Shown here: in pieces, positions 1 through 13,276 of the stretch
Position numbering within the stretch: position 1 is the first letter of the stretch
Layout: each line of letters begins with the position of its first letter
Origin: Euonymus europaeus
Lineage: Eukaryota > Streptophyta > Magnoliopsida > Celastrales > Celastraceae
Assembly (NCBI GenBank): GCA_963580455.1
Contig: OY756966.1
Location: 14,201,001 to 14,265,000, forward strand
Length of the DNA stretch: 64,000 bases
Direction: 5' to 3'
Program-made: the position numbers and the translations under genes
Notes under the pieces: generated by a model
Database searches by the model: none
What the model saw: the letters and a program-made list of their open reading frames with translations, nothing else
What the model was told of the DNA's origin: nothing

Positions 1-3000
1 ACACTAACTTTCTATGACAAATGGACAAAACCGTTAAAAGCTCATCCATAGAGAGAGTTGAGCAACTTCGGACCATCAAAGTTTGTCGGTGTACACATTT
101 TAATGTTCTTCTATGTCATATTTTCTGAATATAAGCTTCCAATATTATTTTCTTTCCAAAACCCCAACTTTCTATGACAAATGTACAAAATTGTTAAAAG
201 CTCATCCAGAGAGAGTTGAGCAACTTCGGACCATCAAAGTTGCTCGGTGTACACTTTTTAATGTTATTCTATCTCAAATTTTACGAGTATAAGCTTCCTA
301 GTTTATTCCGATGACTAAACACCAACTTTCTATGACAAATGGACAAAATTGTTAAAAGCTCCTCCATAGAGAGAGTTGAGCAACTTCGGACCATCAACGT
401 TGCTCGGTGTACACTTTTTATTGTTATTCTATGTCAAATTTTATGAGTATAAGCTTCCTAGATTATTCCCATGACAAAACACCAACATTCTATGACAAAT
501 GGACAAAACCGTTAAAAGCTCATCCAGAGAGAGTTGAGCAACTTCGGACCATCAAAGTTGCTCGGTGTACACTTTTTAATGTTATTCTATCTCAAATTTT
601 ACGAGTATAAGCTTCCTAGTTTATTCCGATGACTAAACATCAACTTTCTATGACAAATGGACAAAACCGTTAAAAGCTCCCCCATAGAGAGAGTTGAGCA
701 ACTTCGAACCATCAAAGTTGCTCGGTGTACTCTTTTTAATGTTATTCTATCTCAAATTTTACGAGTATAAGCTTACTAGTTTATTCCGTTGACTAAACAC
801 CAACTTTCTATGACAAATGGAAAAACCGTTAAAAGCTCCTACATAGAGAGACTTGAGCAACTTCGGACCATCAAAGTTGCTCGGTGTACACTTTCTAATG
901 TTCTACTATCTCAAATTTTACGAGTGTAAGCTTCCTAGATTATTCTCATGACAAAACACCAACTTTCTATGACAAATGGACAAAACCGTTAAAATCTCAT
1001 CCAGAGAGAGTTGAGCAACTGCGGACCATATAAGTTGCTCGGTGTACACTTTTTAATGTTCGTTTATCTCAAATTTTATGAGTATAAGCTTCCTAGATTA
1101 TTCCAATGACAAAACATCAACTTTCTATGACAAATGGACAAAACTGTTAAAAGCTCCTCCATAGTGAGAGTTGAGCAAATTCGGACCATCAAAGCGACTC
1201 GGTGTACACTTTTTAATGTTCTTCTATGTCAAATTTTATGAGTATAAGCTTTGAAGATTATTTCCTTGACAGAACACTAACTTTCTATGACAAATGGACA
1301 AAGACGTTAAATCCTCTTCTATATAGAAGTTGATGAACTTCGGACCATCAAAGCTTCTCGGTGTACAGTTTTTAATGTTCTTCTATGTCAAATTTTACGA
1401 GTATATAAGCTTCCTAGATTATTTCGATGACAAAACACTAACTTTCTATGATAAATGGACAAAGCCGTTAAAAGCTCCTCCATAGAGAGAGTTGAGCAAT
1501 TTCGGACCATCAATGTTGCTCGGTGTACACTTTTTAATGTTCTTCTATGTCAAATTTTACGAGTATATAAGCTTCCTAGATTATTTCGATGACAAAACAC
1601 TAACTTTCTATGATAAATGGACAAAGCCGTTAAAACCTCCTCTATAGAGAAGTTAAGCAACTTCGGACCATCAAAGTTGCTCGGTGTATTCTTTTTAATG
1701 TTCTTCTATCTCAAATTTTATGAGTATAAGCTTCCAAGATTATTTCCTTGACAAAACACGAACTTTCTATGAAAAATGGACAAAGCCATTAAAACCTCCT
1801 CCATAGAGAAGTTGAGCAACTTCGGACCATCAAAGTTGCTCAGTGTACACTTTTTAATGTTCTTCTATGTCAAATTTTACGAGTATATATGCTTCCTAGA
1901 TTATTTCGATGACAAAACACTAACTTTCTATGACAAATGGACAATGCCGTTAAAACCTCCTCTATAGAGAAGTTAAGCAACTTCGGACCATCAAAGTTGC
2001 TCGGTGTATACTTTTTAATGTTCTTCTATCTCAAATTTTATGAGTGTAAGCTTCCTAGATTATTCCCATGACAAAACACCGACTTTCTATGACAAATGGA
2101 CAAAACCGTTAAAAGCTCCTCCAAAGAGAGTTGAGCAAATTCGGACCATCAAAGTTGCTTGGTGTACGCTTTTTATTGTTATTCTATCTCAAATTTTATC
2201 ACTATAAGCTTTGTAGATTATTCCGATGACAAAACTCCAACTTTCTATGACAAATGGACAAAACAATTAAAAGCACCTCCATAGAGAGAGTTGAGCAACT
2301 TCGGACCATCAAAGTTGCTCGGTGTACACTATTTAATGTTCTTCTATGTCAAATTTTATGAGTATAAGCTTTCAAGATTATTTCCTTGACAAAACACTAA
2401 CTTTCTATGACAAATGGACGAAGCCGTTAAAACCTCCTCTATAGAGAAGTTGAGCAACTTCGGACTATCAAAGCTGCTCGGTGTACACTTTTTAATGTTA
2501 TTATATGTCAAATTTTATTAGTATATAAGCTTCCTAGATTATTTCGATGACAAAACACTAACTTTCTATGATAAGTGGACAAAGTCGTTATAAACTCCTC
2601 TATAGAGAAGTTGAGCAACTTCGGACCATCAAAGTTGCTCGGTGTGCACTTTTTAATGTTCTTCTATGTCAAACTTTCGGATTTTATAAGCTTCTTACAT
2701 TATTCCGATAATAAAACAACAAATTTCTATGACAAATGAACAAAACTGTTAAAAGCTCCGCCATATAGAGAGTTGAGCAACTTCGGACCATCAAAGTTGC
2801 TCGGTGTACACTTTTTAATGTTCTTCTATGTCAAACTTTCAGAGTACATAAGCTTCTTAGATTATTCCGATGATAAAACAACAAATTTCTATGACAAATG
2901 GACAAAACCGTTAAAAGCTCCGCCATAGAGAGAGTTGAGCAACTTCGGACCATCAAAGTTGCTCGGTGTACACTTTTACATGTTCTTCTATCTCAAATTT

Positions 3001-3360
3001 TACGAGTATATAAGCTTCCTAGATTATTTCGATGACATAACACTAACTTTCTATGACAAATGGACAAAGCCGTTAAAACCTCCTCCATAGAGAAGTTGAG
3101 CAACTTCGGACCATCGAAAGTTGCTTGGTGTACACTTTTTAATGTTCTTCTATCTCAAATTTTGCGAGAGTATAAGCTTCCTAGATTATTCTGATGACAA
3201 AAAACAACTTTCTATGACAAATTAAAAAAACGGTTAAAAGCTCCTTCATAGAGAGAGTTGAGCAACTTCGGACCATCAAAATTGCTCGATGTATACTTTT
3301 TAATGTTCGTTTATCTCAAATTTTACGAGTACAAGCTTCCTAGATTATTCCGATGACAAA
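1..3360 (+). repeat. Divergent mosaic of A-type monomers (left part of array)
   Basis: About 21 monomers of the A family, recognised by GACCATC and CGGTGTACAC. Neighbours differ more from each other than in the later blocks. Subtypes with GTTATTC, GTTCGTTT, GTTCTAC and GTTCTTC after the T-rich stretch are interspersed, as are 158-, 160- and 161-bp forms. I could not find a clean higher-order period here. A monomer near 398 already carries the CAACGTTGCTC variant that marks the cassettes further right. The pattern fits an older, less homogenised part of the array, which is an inference from divergence judged by eye. Confidence 0.8.
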
Positions 3361-3562
3361 ACACCAACTTTCTATGAAGAATGGACAAAACTGTTAAAAG
3401 CTCCTCCATAGAGAGAGTTGAGCAATTTCGGACCGTCAATGTTGCTCGGTGTACACTTTTTAATGTTCTTCTATGTCAAATTTTACGAGTGTATAAGCTT
3501 CCTAGATTATTTCAATGACAAAACACTAACTTTCTATGATAAATGGACAAAGCCGTTAAAAC

Positions 3563-3578
3563 CTTCTCTATAGAGAAG
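3563..3578. other. 16-bp perfect palindrome CTTCTCTATAGAGAAG
   Basis: A perfect self-complementary 16-mer. It recurs at about 4,682, 5,802 and 7,532. The more common 161-bp monomer keeps the inner CTCTATAGAG 10-mer. It overlaps the next dyad, GAAGTTG-AG-CAACTTC at 3,575-3,590, so two mutually exclusive hairpins could form next to each other. Confidence 0.85.
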
Positions 3579-5858
3579 TTGAGCAACTTCGGACCATCAA
3601 AGTTGCTTTGTGTACATTGTTTAATGTTCTTCTATGTCATATTTTACGAGTATATAAGCTTCACATATTATTTCGATGAAAAAACACTAACTTTCTATGA
3701 CAAATGGACAAAACCGTTAAAAGCTCATCCATATAGAGAGTTGAGAACCTTCGGATCATCAAAGTTGCTCGGTGTACACTTTTTATTATTATTCTATGTC
3801 ATATTTTATGAGTATAACCTTCCAAGATTATTTCCTTTCCAAAACCCCAACTTTCTATGACAAATGGACAAAATTGTTAAAAGCTCCTCCATAGAGAGAG
3901 TTGAGCAACTTCGGACCATCAAAGTTGGTCGGTGTACACTTTTTAATGTTCTACTATCTCAAATTTTACGTTTATAAGCTTCCTAGATTATTCCGATGAA
4001 AAAACCCCAACTTTCTATGACAAATGGACAAAACCGTTAAAAGCTCTTCCAGAGAGAGTTGAGCAACTTCGGACCATCAAAGTTGCTCGGTGTACACTTT
4101 TTTCGGTTATTCTATCTAAAATTTTACGAGTATAAGCTTCGTAGATTATTCTGATGACAAAACACCAACTTTCTATGACAAATGGACAAAGCCGTTAAAA
4201 GCTCATCCAGAGAGAGTTGAGCAACTTCGGACCATAAAAGTTGCTCGGTGTACACTTTTTAATGTTCGTTTATCTCAAATTTTACGAGTATAAGCTTCCT
4301 AGATTATTCCGATGATAAAACATCAACTTTCTATGACAAATGAAAAAAACCGTTAAAAGCTCCTTCATAGAGAGAGTTGAGCAACTTCGGACCATCAAAA
4401 TTGCTCGATGTATACTTTTTAATGTTCGTTTATCTCAAATTTTACGAGTACAGGCTTCCTAGATTATTCCGATGACAAAACACCAACTTTCTATGAAGAA
4501 TGGACAAAACTGTTAAAAGCTCTTCCATAGAGAGAGTTGACCAATTTCGGACCATCAATGTTGCTCGGTCTACACTTTTTAATGTTCTTCTATGTCAAAT
4601 TTTACGAGTGTATAGGCTTCCTAGATTATTTCGATGACAAAACACTAACTTTCTATGATAAATGGACAAAGCCGTTAAAACCTTCTCTATAGAGAAGTTG
4701 AGCAACTTCGGACCATCAAAGTTGCTTTGTGTACATTGTTAAATGTTCTTCTATGTCATATTTTACGAGTATATAAGCTTCACAGATTATTTCGATGAAA
4801 AAACACTAACTTTCTATGACAAATGGACAAAACCGTTAAAAGCTCATCCATATAGAGAGTTGAGAACCTTCGGATCATCAAAGTTGCTCGGTGTACACTT
4901 TTTATTATTATTCTATGTCATATTTTATGAGTATAACCTTCCAAGATTATTTCCTTTCCAAAACCCCAACTTTCTATGACAAATGGACAAAATTGTTAAA
5001 AGCTCCTCCATAGAGAGAGTTGAGCAACTTCGGACCATCAAAGTTGGTCGGTGTACACTTTTTAATGTTCTACTATCTCAAATTTTACGAGTATAAGCTT
5101 CCTAGATTATTCCGATGAAAAAACCCCAACTTTCTATGACAAATAGACAAAACCGTTAAAAGCTCTTCCAGAGAGAGTTGAGCAACTTCGGACCATCAAA
5201 GTTGCTCGGTGTACACTTTTTTTCGGTTATTCTATCTCAAATTTTACGAGTATAAGCTTCGTAGATTATTCTGATGACAAAACACCAACTTTCTATGACA
5301 AATGGACAAAGCCGTTAAAAGCTCATCCAGAGAGAGTTGAGCAACTTCGGACCATAAAAGTTGCTCGGTGTACACTTTTTAATGTTCGTTTATCTCAAAT
5401 TTTACGAGTATAAGCTTCCTAGATTATTCCGATGATAAAACATCAACTTTCTATGACAAATGAAAAAAACCGTTAAAAGCTCCTTCATAGAGAGAGTTGA
5501 GCAACTTCGGACCATCAAAATTGCTCGATGTATACTTTTTAATGTTCGTTTATCTCAAATTTTACGAGTACAGACTTCCTAGATTATTCCGATGACAAAA
5601 CACCAACTTTCTATGAAGAATGGACAAAACTGTTAAAAGCTCCTCCATAGAGAGAGTTGAGCAATTTCGGACCATCAATGTTGCTCGGTCTACACTTTTT
5701 AATGTTCTTCTATGTCAAATTTTACGAGTGTATAGGCGTCCTAGATTATTTCGATGACAAAACACTAACTTTCTATGATAAATGGACAGAGACGTTAAAA
5801 CCTTCTCTATAGAGAAGTTGAGCATCTTCGGACCATCAAAGTTGCTTTGTGTACATTT

Positions 5859-5880
5859 TTTAATGTTCTTCACAGATTAT
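5859..5880 (+). repeat. Monomer with 30-bp internal deletion
   Basis: The third copy of the 7-monomer HOR reads GTTCTTCACAGATT. The two earlier copies have 30 extra bases between the two CTTC motifs (GTTCTTC and AAGCTTC). Loss of one CTTC and the sequence between indicates deletion between 4-base direct repeats. The HindIII site is lost. Confidence 0.88.
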
Positions 5881-6245
5881 TTCGATGACAAAACACTAAC
5901 TTTCTATGACAAATGGACAAAACCGTTAAAAGCTCATCCATATAGAGAGTTGAGAACCTTCGGATCATCAAAGTTGCTCGGTGTACACTTTTTATTTTTT
6001 TTCTATGTCATATTTTACGAGTATAACCTTCCAAGATTATTTCCTGTCCAAAACCCCAACTTTCTATGACAAATGGACAAAATTGTTAAAAGCTCCTCCA
6101 TAGAGAGAGTTGAGCAACTTTGGACCATCAAAGTTGGTCGGTGTACACTTTTTAATGTTCTACTATCTTAAATTTTACGAGTATAAGCTCCCTAGATTAT
6201 TCCGATGAAAAAACCCCAACTTTCTATGACAAATGGACAAACCCG

Positions 6246-8600
6246 TTAAAAGCTCCTCCAAAGAGAGTTGAGCAACTTCGGACCATCAAAGTTGCTCGGT
6301 GTACAGTTTTCAATGTTATTCTATCTCAAATTTTACGAGTATAAGCTTCCTAGTTTATTCCGATGACAAAACACCAACTTTCTATGACAAATGGACAAAA
6401 CCGTTAAAAGCTCATCCAGAGAGAGTTGAGCAACTTCTGACCATAAAAGTTGCTCGGTGTACACTTTTTAATGTTCGTTTATCTCAAATTTTACGAGTAT
6501 AAGCTTCCTAGATTATTCCGATGACAAAACATCAACCTTCTATGACAAATGGACAAAACTGTTAAAAGCTCCTCCATAGTGAGAGTTGAGCAACTTCGGA
6601 CCATCAAAGCGGCTCGGTGTACACTTTTTAATGTTCTTCTATGTCAAATTTTATGAGTATAAGCTTTCAAGATTATTTCTTTGACAAAACACTAACTTTC
6701 TATGACAAATGGACAAAGACGTTAAATCCTCTTCTATATAGAAGTTGAGAAACTTCGGACCATCAAAGCTGCTCGGTGTACACTTTTTAATGTTCTTCTA
6801 TGTCAAATTTTACGAGTATATAAGCTTCCTAGATTATTTCGATGACAAAACACTAACTTTCTGTGATAAATGGGCAAAGCCGTTAAAACCTCCTCTATAG
6901 AGAAGTTGAGCAACTTCGGACCATCAAAGTTGCTTGGTGTACACTTTTTAATGTTCTTATATGTCAAATTTTACTAGTATATAAGCTTCCTAGATTATTT
7001 CGATGACAAAACACTAACTTTCTATGATAAATGGACAAAGCCGTTAAAACCTCCTCTATAGAGAAGTTGAGCAACTTCGGACCATCAAAGTTGCTTGGTG
7101 TACACTTTTTAATGTTCTTCTATCTCAGACTTTCAGAGTATATAAGCATCTTAGATTATTCCAATGACAAAACAACAAATTTCTATGACAAATGGACAAA
7201 ACCGTTAAAAGCTCCTCTATAGAGAGAGTTGAGCAACTTCGGACCAACAAATTTACTCGGTGTACACTTTTTAATTATATTCTATCTCAAATTTTACGAG
7301 TATAAGCTTCCTAGATTATTTCGACGACAAAACACCAACTTTGTATGACAAATGGAAAAAACTGTTAAAAGCTCCTTCATAGAGAGAGTTGAGCAACTTC
7401 GGACCATCCAAGTTGCTCAGTGTGGACTTTTTACAGTTATTCTATGTCAAATTTTATGAGTATAAGCTTCCAAGATTATTTCCTTGAGAAAACACTAACT
7501 TTCTATGAGAGATCGACAAAGCCGTTAAAACCTTCTCTATAGAGAAGTTGAGCAACTTCGGACCATCAAAGTTGCTCGGTGTACACTTTTTAATGTTCTT
7601 CTATGTCAAATTTTACGAGTATATAAGCTTCCTAGATTATTTCGATGACAAAACACTAACTTTCTATGACAAATGGACAAAGCCGTTAAAACCTCCTCTA
7701 TAGAGAAGTTGAGCAACTTCGGACCATCGAAAATTGCTCGGTGTACACTTTCTAATGTTCTTCTATCTCAAATTTTACGAGAATATAAGCTTCTTAGATT
7801 ATTCCGATGACAAAAAACAGCTTTCTAAGACAAGTTCCTTCATAGAGAAAGTTGAGCAACTTCGGACCATCAAAGTTGCTCGGTGTACACTTTTTAATGT
7901 TCTTCTATGTCAAATTTTACGAGTATACAAGCTTCATAGATTATTTCGATGACAAAACACAAACTTTCTATGACAAATGGACAAAGCCGTTAAACCCTCC
8001 TCTATAGAGAAGTTGAGCAACTTTGGACCATCAAAGTTGCTCGGTGTACACTTTTTAAAATTTTTCTATCTCATATTTTACGAGTATAAGCTTTCTAGAT
8101 TATTCCGCTGACAAAACAACAACTTTCTATGAAAAATGAACAAAACCATTAAAAGCTCCTCCATAGAGAGAGTTGAGCAACTTCGGACCTTCAAAATTGC
8201 TCGGTGTATATTTTTTACAAGTATGAGCTTCCTAGATTATTCCGATGAAAAAAGACCAACTTTCTATGACAAATGGACAAAACTGTTAAAAGCTCCTCCA
8301 TAGAGAGAGTTGAGCAACTTCGGACCATCAAAGTTGCTCGGTGTACACTATTTAATTTTCTTCTATGTCAAATTTTATGAGTATAAGCTTTCAAGATTAT
8401 TTCCTTGACAAAATACCAACTTTCTTTGACAAATGGACAAAGCCGTTAAAATCTCCTCTATAGAGGAGTTGAGCAACTTCGGACCATCAAAGATGCTCGA
8501 TGTACACTTTTTGATGTTCTTCTATGTCAAATTTTAAGAGTATATAAGCTTTACAGATTATTTCGATGATAAAACACTAACTTTCTATAACAAATGGACA
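6246..8600 (+). repeat. Mosaic A-type monomers with short internal deletions
   Basis: About 15 monomers mix the 160-bp and 161-bp (TATATAAG) subtypes without a clear higher-order period. Two monomers are shortened. Near 7,831 about 19 bp are missing between TATGACAA-like and TTCCTTCATAG sequence (the copy reads TAAGACAAG). Near 8,211 about 23 bp are missing between two TTTTTA runs. The segment 7,920-8,280 has a close relative at 35,685-36,068, where the second deletion is absent. Confidence 0.8.
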
Positions 8601-11600
8601 AAACCGTTAAAAGCTCATCCATAGAGAGAGTTGAGCAACTTCGGACCATCAAAGTTGGTCGGTGTACACTTTTTAATGTTCTACTATCTCAAATTTTACG
8701 AGTGTAAGCTTCCTAGATTATTCCTATGACAAAACACCAACTTAATATGACAAATGGACAAAACCGTTAAAAGCTCATCCAGAAAGATTTGAGCAACTTC
8801 GGACCATCAAAGTTGCTCGGTGTACACTTTTTAATGTTATTCTATCTCAAATTTTACGAGTATAAGCTTCCTAGTTTATTCCGATGACAAAACACCAACT
8901 TTCTATGACAAATGGACAAAACCGTTAAAAGCTCCTCCATAGAGAGAGTTGAGCAACTTCGGAACATCAAAGTTGCTCGGTGTACAATTTTTAATGTTAT
9001 TCTATCTCAAATTTTACGAGTGTAAGCTTCCTAGATTATTCCCATGACAAAACACCAACTTTCTATGACAAATGGATAAAACCATTAAAAGCTCCTCCAT
9101 AGAGAGAGTTGAGCAACTTCGGACCATCAACGTTGCTCGGTGTACACTTTTTATTGTTATTCTATGTCAAATTTTACGAGTATAAGCTTCCTAGTTTCTT
9201 CCGATGACTAAACACCAACTTTCTATGACAAATGGACAAAACCGTTAAAAGCTCCTCCATAGAGAGAGTTGAGCAACTTCGGACCATCAAAGTTGCTCGG
9301 TGTACACTTTTTAATATTCTACTAGCTCAAATTTTACGAGTGTAAGCTTCCTAGATTATTCCTATGACAGAACACCAACTTTCTATGACAAATGGACAAA
9401 ACCGTTAAAAGCTCATCCAGAGAGAGTTGAGCAACTTCGGACCATCAAAGTTGCTCGGTGTACACTTTTTAATGTTATTCTACCTCAAGTTTTACGACTA
9501 TAAGCTTCCTAGTTTATTTCGATGACTAAACACCAACTTTCTATGACAAATGGACAAAACCGTTAAAAGCTCCTCCATAGAGAGAGTTGAGCAACTTCGG
9601 ACCATCAAAGTTGCTCGGTGTACACTTTTTAATGTTATTCTATCGCAAATTTTACGAGTATAAGCTTCCTAGTTTATTCCGATGACTAAACACCAACTTT
9701 CTATGACAAATGGACAAAACCGTTAAAAGCTCCTACATAGAGAGAGTTGAGCAACTTCGGACCATCAAAGTTGCTCGGTGTACACTTTTTAATGTTCTAC
9801 TATCTCAAATTTTACGAGTGTAAGCTTCCTAGATTATTCCCATGACAAAACACCAACTTTCTATGATAAATGGACAAAACCGTTAAAAGCTCATCCAGAG
9901 AGAGTTGAGCAACTTCGGACCATAAAAGTTGCTCGGTGTACACTTTTTAATGTTCGTTTATCTCAAATTTTACGAGTATAAGCTTCCTAGATTATTCCGA
10001 TGACAAAACATCAACTTTCTATGACAAATGGACAAAACTGTTAAAAGCTCATCCATAGAGAGAGTTGAGCAACTTCGGACCATCAAAGTTGGTCGGTGTA
10101 CACTTTTTAATGTTCTACTATCTCAAATTTTACGAGTGTAAGCTTCCTAGATTATTCCTATGACAAAATACCAACTTAATATGACAAATGGACAAAACCG
10201 TTAAAAGCTCATCCAGAAAGATTTGAGCAACTTCGGACCATCAAAGTTGCTCGGTGTACACTTTTTAATGTTATTCTATCTCAAATTTTACGAGTATAAG
10301 CTTCCTAGTTTATTCCGATGAGAAAACACCAACTTTCTATGACAAATGGACAAAACCGTTAAAAGCTCCTCCATAGAGAGAGTTGAGCAACTTCGGAACA
10401 TCAAAGTTGCTCGGTGTACAATTTTTAATGTTATTCTATCTCAAATTTTACGAGTGTAAGATTCCTAGATTATTCCCATGACAAAACACCAACTTTCTAT
10501 GACAAATGGATAAAACCATTAAAAGCTCCTCCATAGAGAGAGTTGAGCAACTTCGGACCATCAACGTTGCTCGGTGTACACTTTTTATTGTTATTCTATG
10601 TCAAATTTTACGAGTATAAGCTTCCTAGTTTATTCCGATGACTAAACACCAACTTTCTATGACAAATGGACAAAACCGTTAAAAGCTCCTCCATAGAGAG
10701 AGTTGAGCAACTTCGGACCATCAAAGTTGCTCGGTGTACACTTTTTAATATTCTACTATCTCAAATTTTACGAGTGTAAGCTTCCTAGATTATTCCTATG
10801 ACAGAACACCAACTTTCTATGACAAATGGACAAAACCGTTAAAAGCTCATCCAGAGAGAGTTGAGCAACTTCGGACCATCGAAGTTGCTCGGTGTACACT
10901 TTTTAATGTTATTCTATCTCAAGTTTTACGACTATAAGCTTCTTGGTTTATTTCGATGACTAAACACCAACTTTCTATGACAAATGGACAAAACCGTTAA
11001 AAGCTCCTCCATAGAGAGAGTTGAGCAACTTCGGACCATCAAAGTTGCTCGGTGTACACTTTTTAATGTTCTACTATCTCAAATTTTACGAGTTTAAGCT
11101 TCCTAGATTATTCCCATGACAAAACACCAACTTTCTATGACAAATGGATAAAACCATTAAAAGCTCCTCCATAGAGAGAGTTGAGCAACTTCGGACCATC
11201 AACGTTGCTCGGTGTACACTTTTTATTGTTATTCTATGTCAAATTTTACGAGTATAAGCTTCCTAGTTTATTCCGATGACTAAACACCAACTTTCTATGA
11301 CAAATGGACAAAACCGTTAAAAGCTCCTCCATAGAGAGAGTTGAGCAACTTCGGACCATCAAAGTTGCTCGGTGTACACTTTTTAATATTCTACTATCTC
11401 AAATTTTACGAGTGTAAGCTTCCTAGATTATTCCTATGACAGAACACCAACTTTCTATGACAAATGGACAAAACCGTTAAAAGCTCATCCAGAGAGAGTT
11501 GAGCAACTTCGGACCATCAAAGTTGCTCGGTGTACACTTTTTAATGTTATTCCATCTCAAGTTTTACGACTATAAGCTTCCTAGTTTATTTCGATGACTA

Positions 11601-13276
11601 AACACCAACTTTGTATGACAAATGGACAAAACCGTTAAAAGCTCCTCCATAGAGAGAGTTGAGCAACTTCGGACCATCAAAGTTGCTCGGTGTACACTTT
11701 TTAATGTTATTCTATCGCAAATTTTACGAGTATAAGCTTCCTAGTTTATTCCGATGACTAAACACCAACTTTCTATGACAAATGGACAAAACCGTTAAAA
11801 GCTCCTCCATAGAGAGAGTTGAGCAACTTCGGACCATCAAAGTTGCTCGGTGTACATTTTTTAATGTTATTCTATCACAAATTTTACGAGTATAAGCTTC
11901 CTAGTTTATTCCGATGACTAAACACCAACTTTCTATGACAAATGGACAAAACCGTTAAAAGCTCCTACATAGAGAGAGTTGAGCAACTTCGGACCATCAA
12001 AATTGCTCGGTGTACACTTTTTAATGTTCTACTAGCTCAAATTTTACGAGTGTAAGCTTCCTAGATTATTCCCATGACAAAACACCAACTTTCTATGATA
12101 AATGGACAAAACCGTTAAAAGCTCATGCAGAGAGAGTTGAGCAACTTCGGACCATATAAGTTGCTCGGTGTACACTTTTTAATGTTCGTTTATCTCAAAT
12201 TTTACGAGTATAAGCTTCCTAGATTATTCCGATGACAAAACATCAACTTTCTATGACAAATGGACAAAACTGTTAAAAGCTCATCCATAGAGAGAGTTGA
12301 GCAACTTCGGACCATCAAAGTTGGTCGGTGTACACTTTTTAATGTTCTACTATCTCAAATTTTACGAGAATAAGCTTCCTAGTTTATTCCGATGACAAAA
12401 CACCAACTTTCTATGACAAATGGACAAAACCGTTAAAAGCTCCTACATAGAGAGAGTTGAGCAACTTCGGAACATCAAAGTTGCTCGGTGTACAATTTTT
12501 AATGTTATTCTATCTCAAATTTTATGAGTGTAAGCTTGCTAGATTATTCCCATGACAAAACACCAACTTTCTATGACAAATGGATAAAACCATTAAAAGC
12601 TCCTCCATAGAGAGAGTTGAGCAACTTCGGACCATCAACGTTGCTCGGTGTACACTTTTTATTGTTATTCTATGTCAAATTTTACGAGTATAAGCTTCCT
12701 AGTTTATTCCGATGACTAAACACCAACTTTCTATGAAAAATGGACAAAACCGTTAAAAGCTCCTCCATAGAGAGAGTTGAGCAACTTCGGACCATCAAAG
12801 TTGCTCGGTGTACACTTTTTAATATTCTACTATCTCAAATTTTACGAGTGTAAGCTTCCTAGATTATTCCTATGACAGAACACCAACTTTCTATGACAAA
12901 TGGACAAAACCGTTAAAAGCTCATCCAGAGAGAGTTGATCAACTTCGGACCATCAAAGTTGTTCGGTGTATACTTTTTAATGTTATTCTATCACAAGTTT
13001 TACGACTATAAGCTTCCTAGTTTATTTCGATGACTAAACACCAACTTTCTATGACAAATGGACAAAACCGTTAAAAGCTCCTCCATAGAGAGAGTTGAGC
13101 AACTACGGACCATCAAAGTTGCTCGGTGTACACTTTTTAATGTTCTACAATCTCAAATTTTACGAGTGTAAGCTTCCTAGATTATTCCCATGACAAAACA
13201 CCAACTTTCTATGACAAATGGATAAAACCATTAAAAGCTCCTCCATAGAGAGAGTTGAGCAACTTCGGACCATCAA
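8600..13276 (+). repeat. Compound HOR: 638-bp cassette spaced by ~1,435 bp (period 2,072-2,074 bp)
   Basis: The marker variant CAACGTTGCTCGG (CG after CAA) occurs at 9,131, 10,565, 11,203, 12,639 and 13,277. Intervals are 1,434, 638, 1,436 and 638 bp, that is nine, four, nine and four monomers. A second marker, GTTGGTCGG, occurs at about 8,653 and 10,087, again 1,434 bp apart. The four-monomer cassette order is GGATAAAACCATT plus CAACG, then GTTATTCTATGTC, then AATATTCTACTATC with CCTATGACAGAAC, then the 158-bp CATCCAGAGAGAG form with AAGTTTTACGACTATAAG. Confidence 0.88.
9271..9298. other. 9-bp inverted repeat (dyad) found in most monomers, family A example
   Basis: GAGCAACTT and AAGTTGCTC are exact reverse complements separated by 10 bases (CGGACCATCA). 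The arrangement could form a hairpin in single strands or a small cruciform. It occurs in the majority of family A monomers. Common variants (CAACGTTGCTC, GTTGGTCGG, GTTGTTCGG) shorten or wobble the stem, and I saw no compensating changes. Confidence 0.85.

Larger units (their letters stand above)
3361..6245 (+). repeat. 7-monomer higher-order repeat, ~1,119 bp, about 2.6 copies
   Basis: Three successive copies start near 3,361, 4,480 and 5,600. They share rare variants in the same order: TATGAAGAATGG, GCTTTGTGTACATT, GAGAACCTTCGGATC, TTCCTTTCC or TTCCTGTCC, GTTGGTCGG, and TTTTTTTCGGTT in the first two copies. The offset measured from the ATGTTCTTCTATGTCAT motif (3,624 to 4,743) is 1,119 bp, and the next is about 1,120 bp. 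The third copy carries a 30-bp internal deletion near 5,870 and loses the pattern after about 6,245. Sharing of private variants at a seven-monomer spacing shows that the whole block was duplicated, not single monomers. Confidence 0.88.

Noticed and set aside
3543..3860. 105-codon open frame, longest in the window
   Set aside because: It runs through almost two satellite monomers, and its translation is just the repeated monomer read in shifting frames. The related copy at 4,660 is broken by one base. No gene context.
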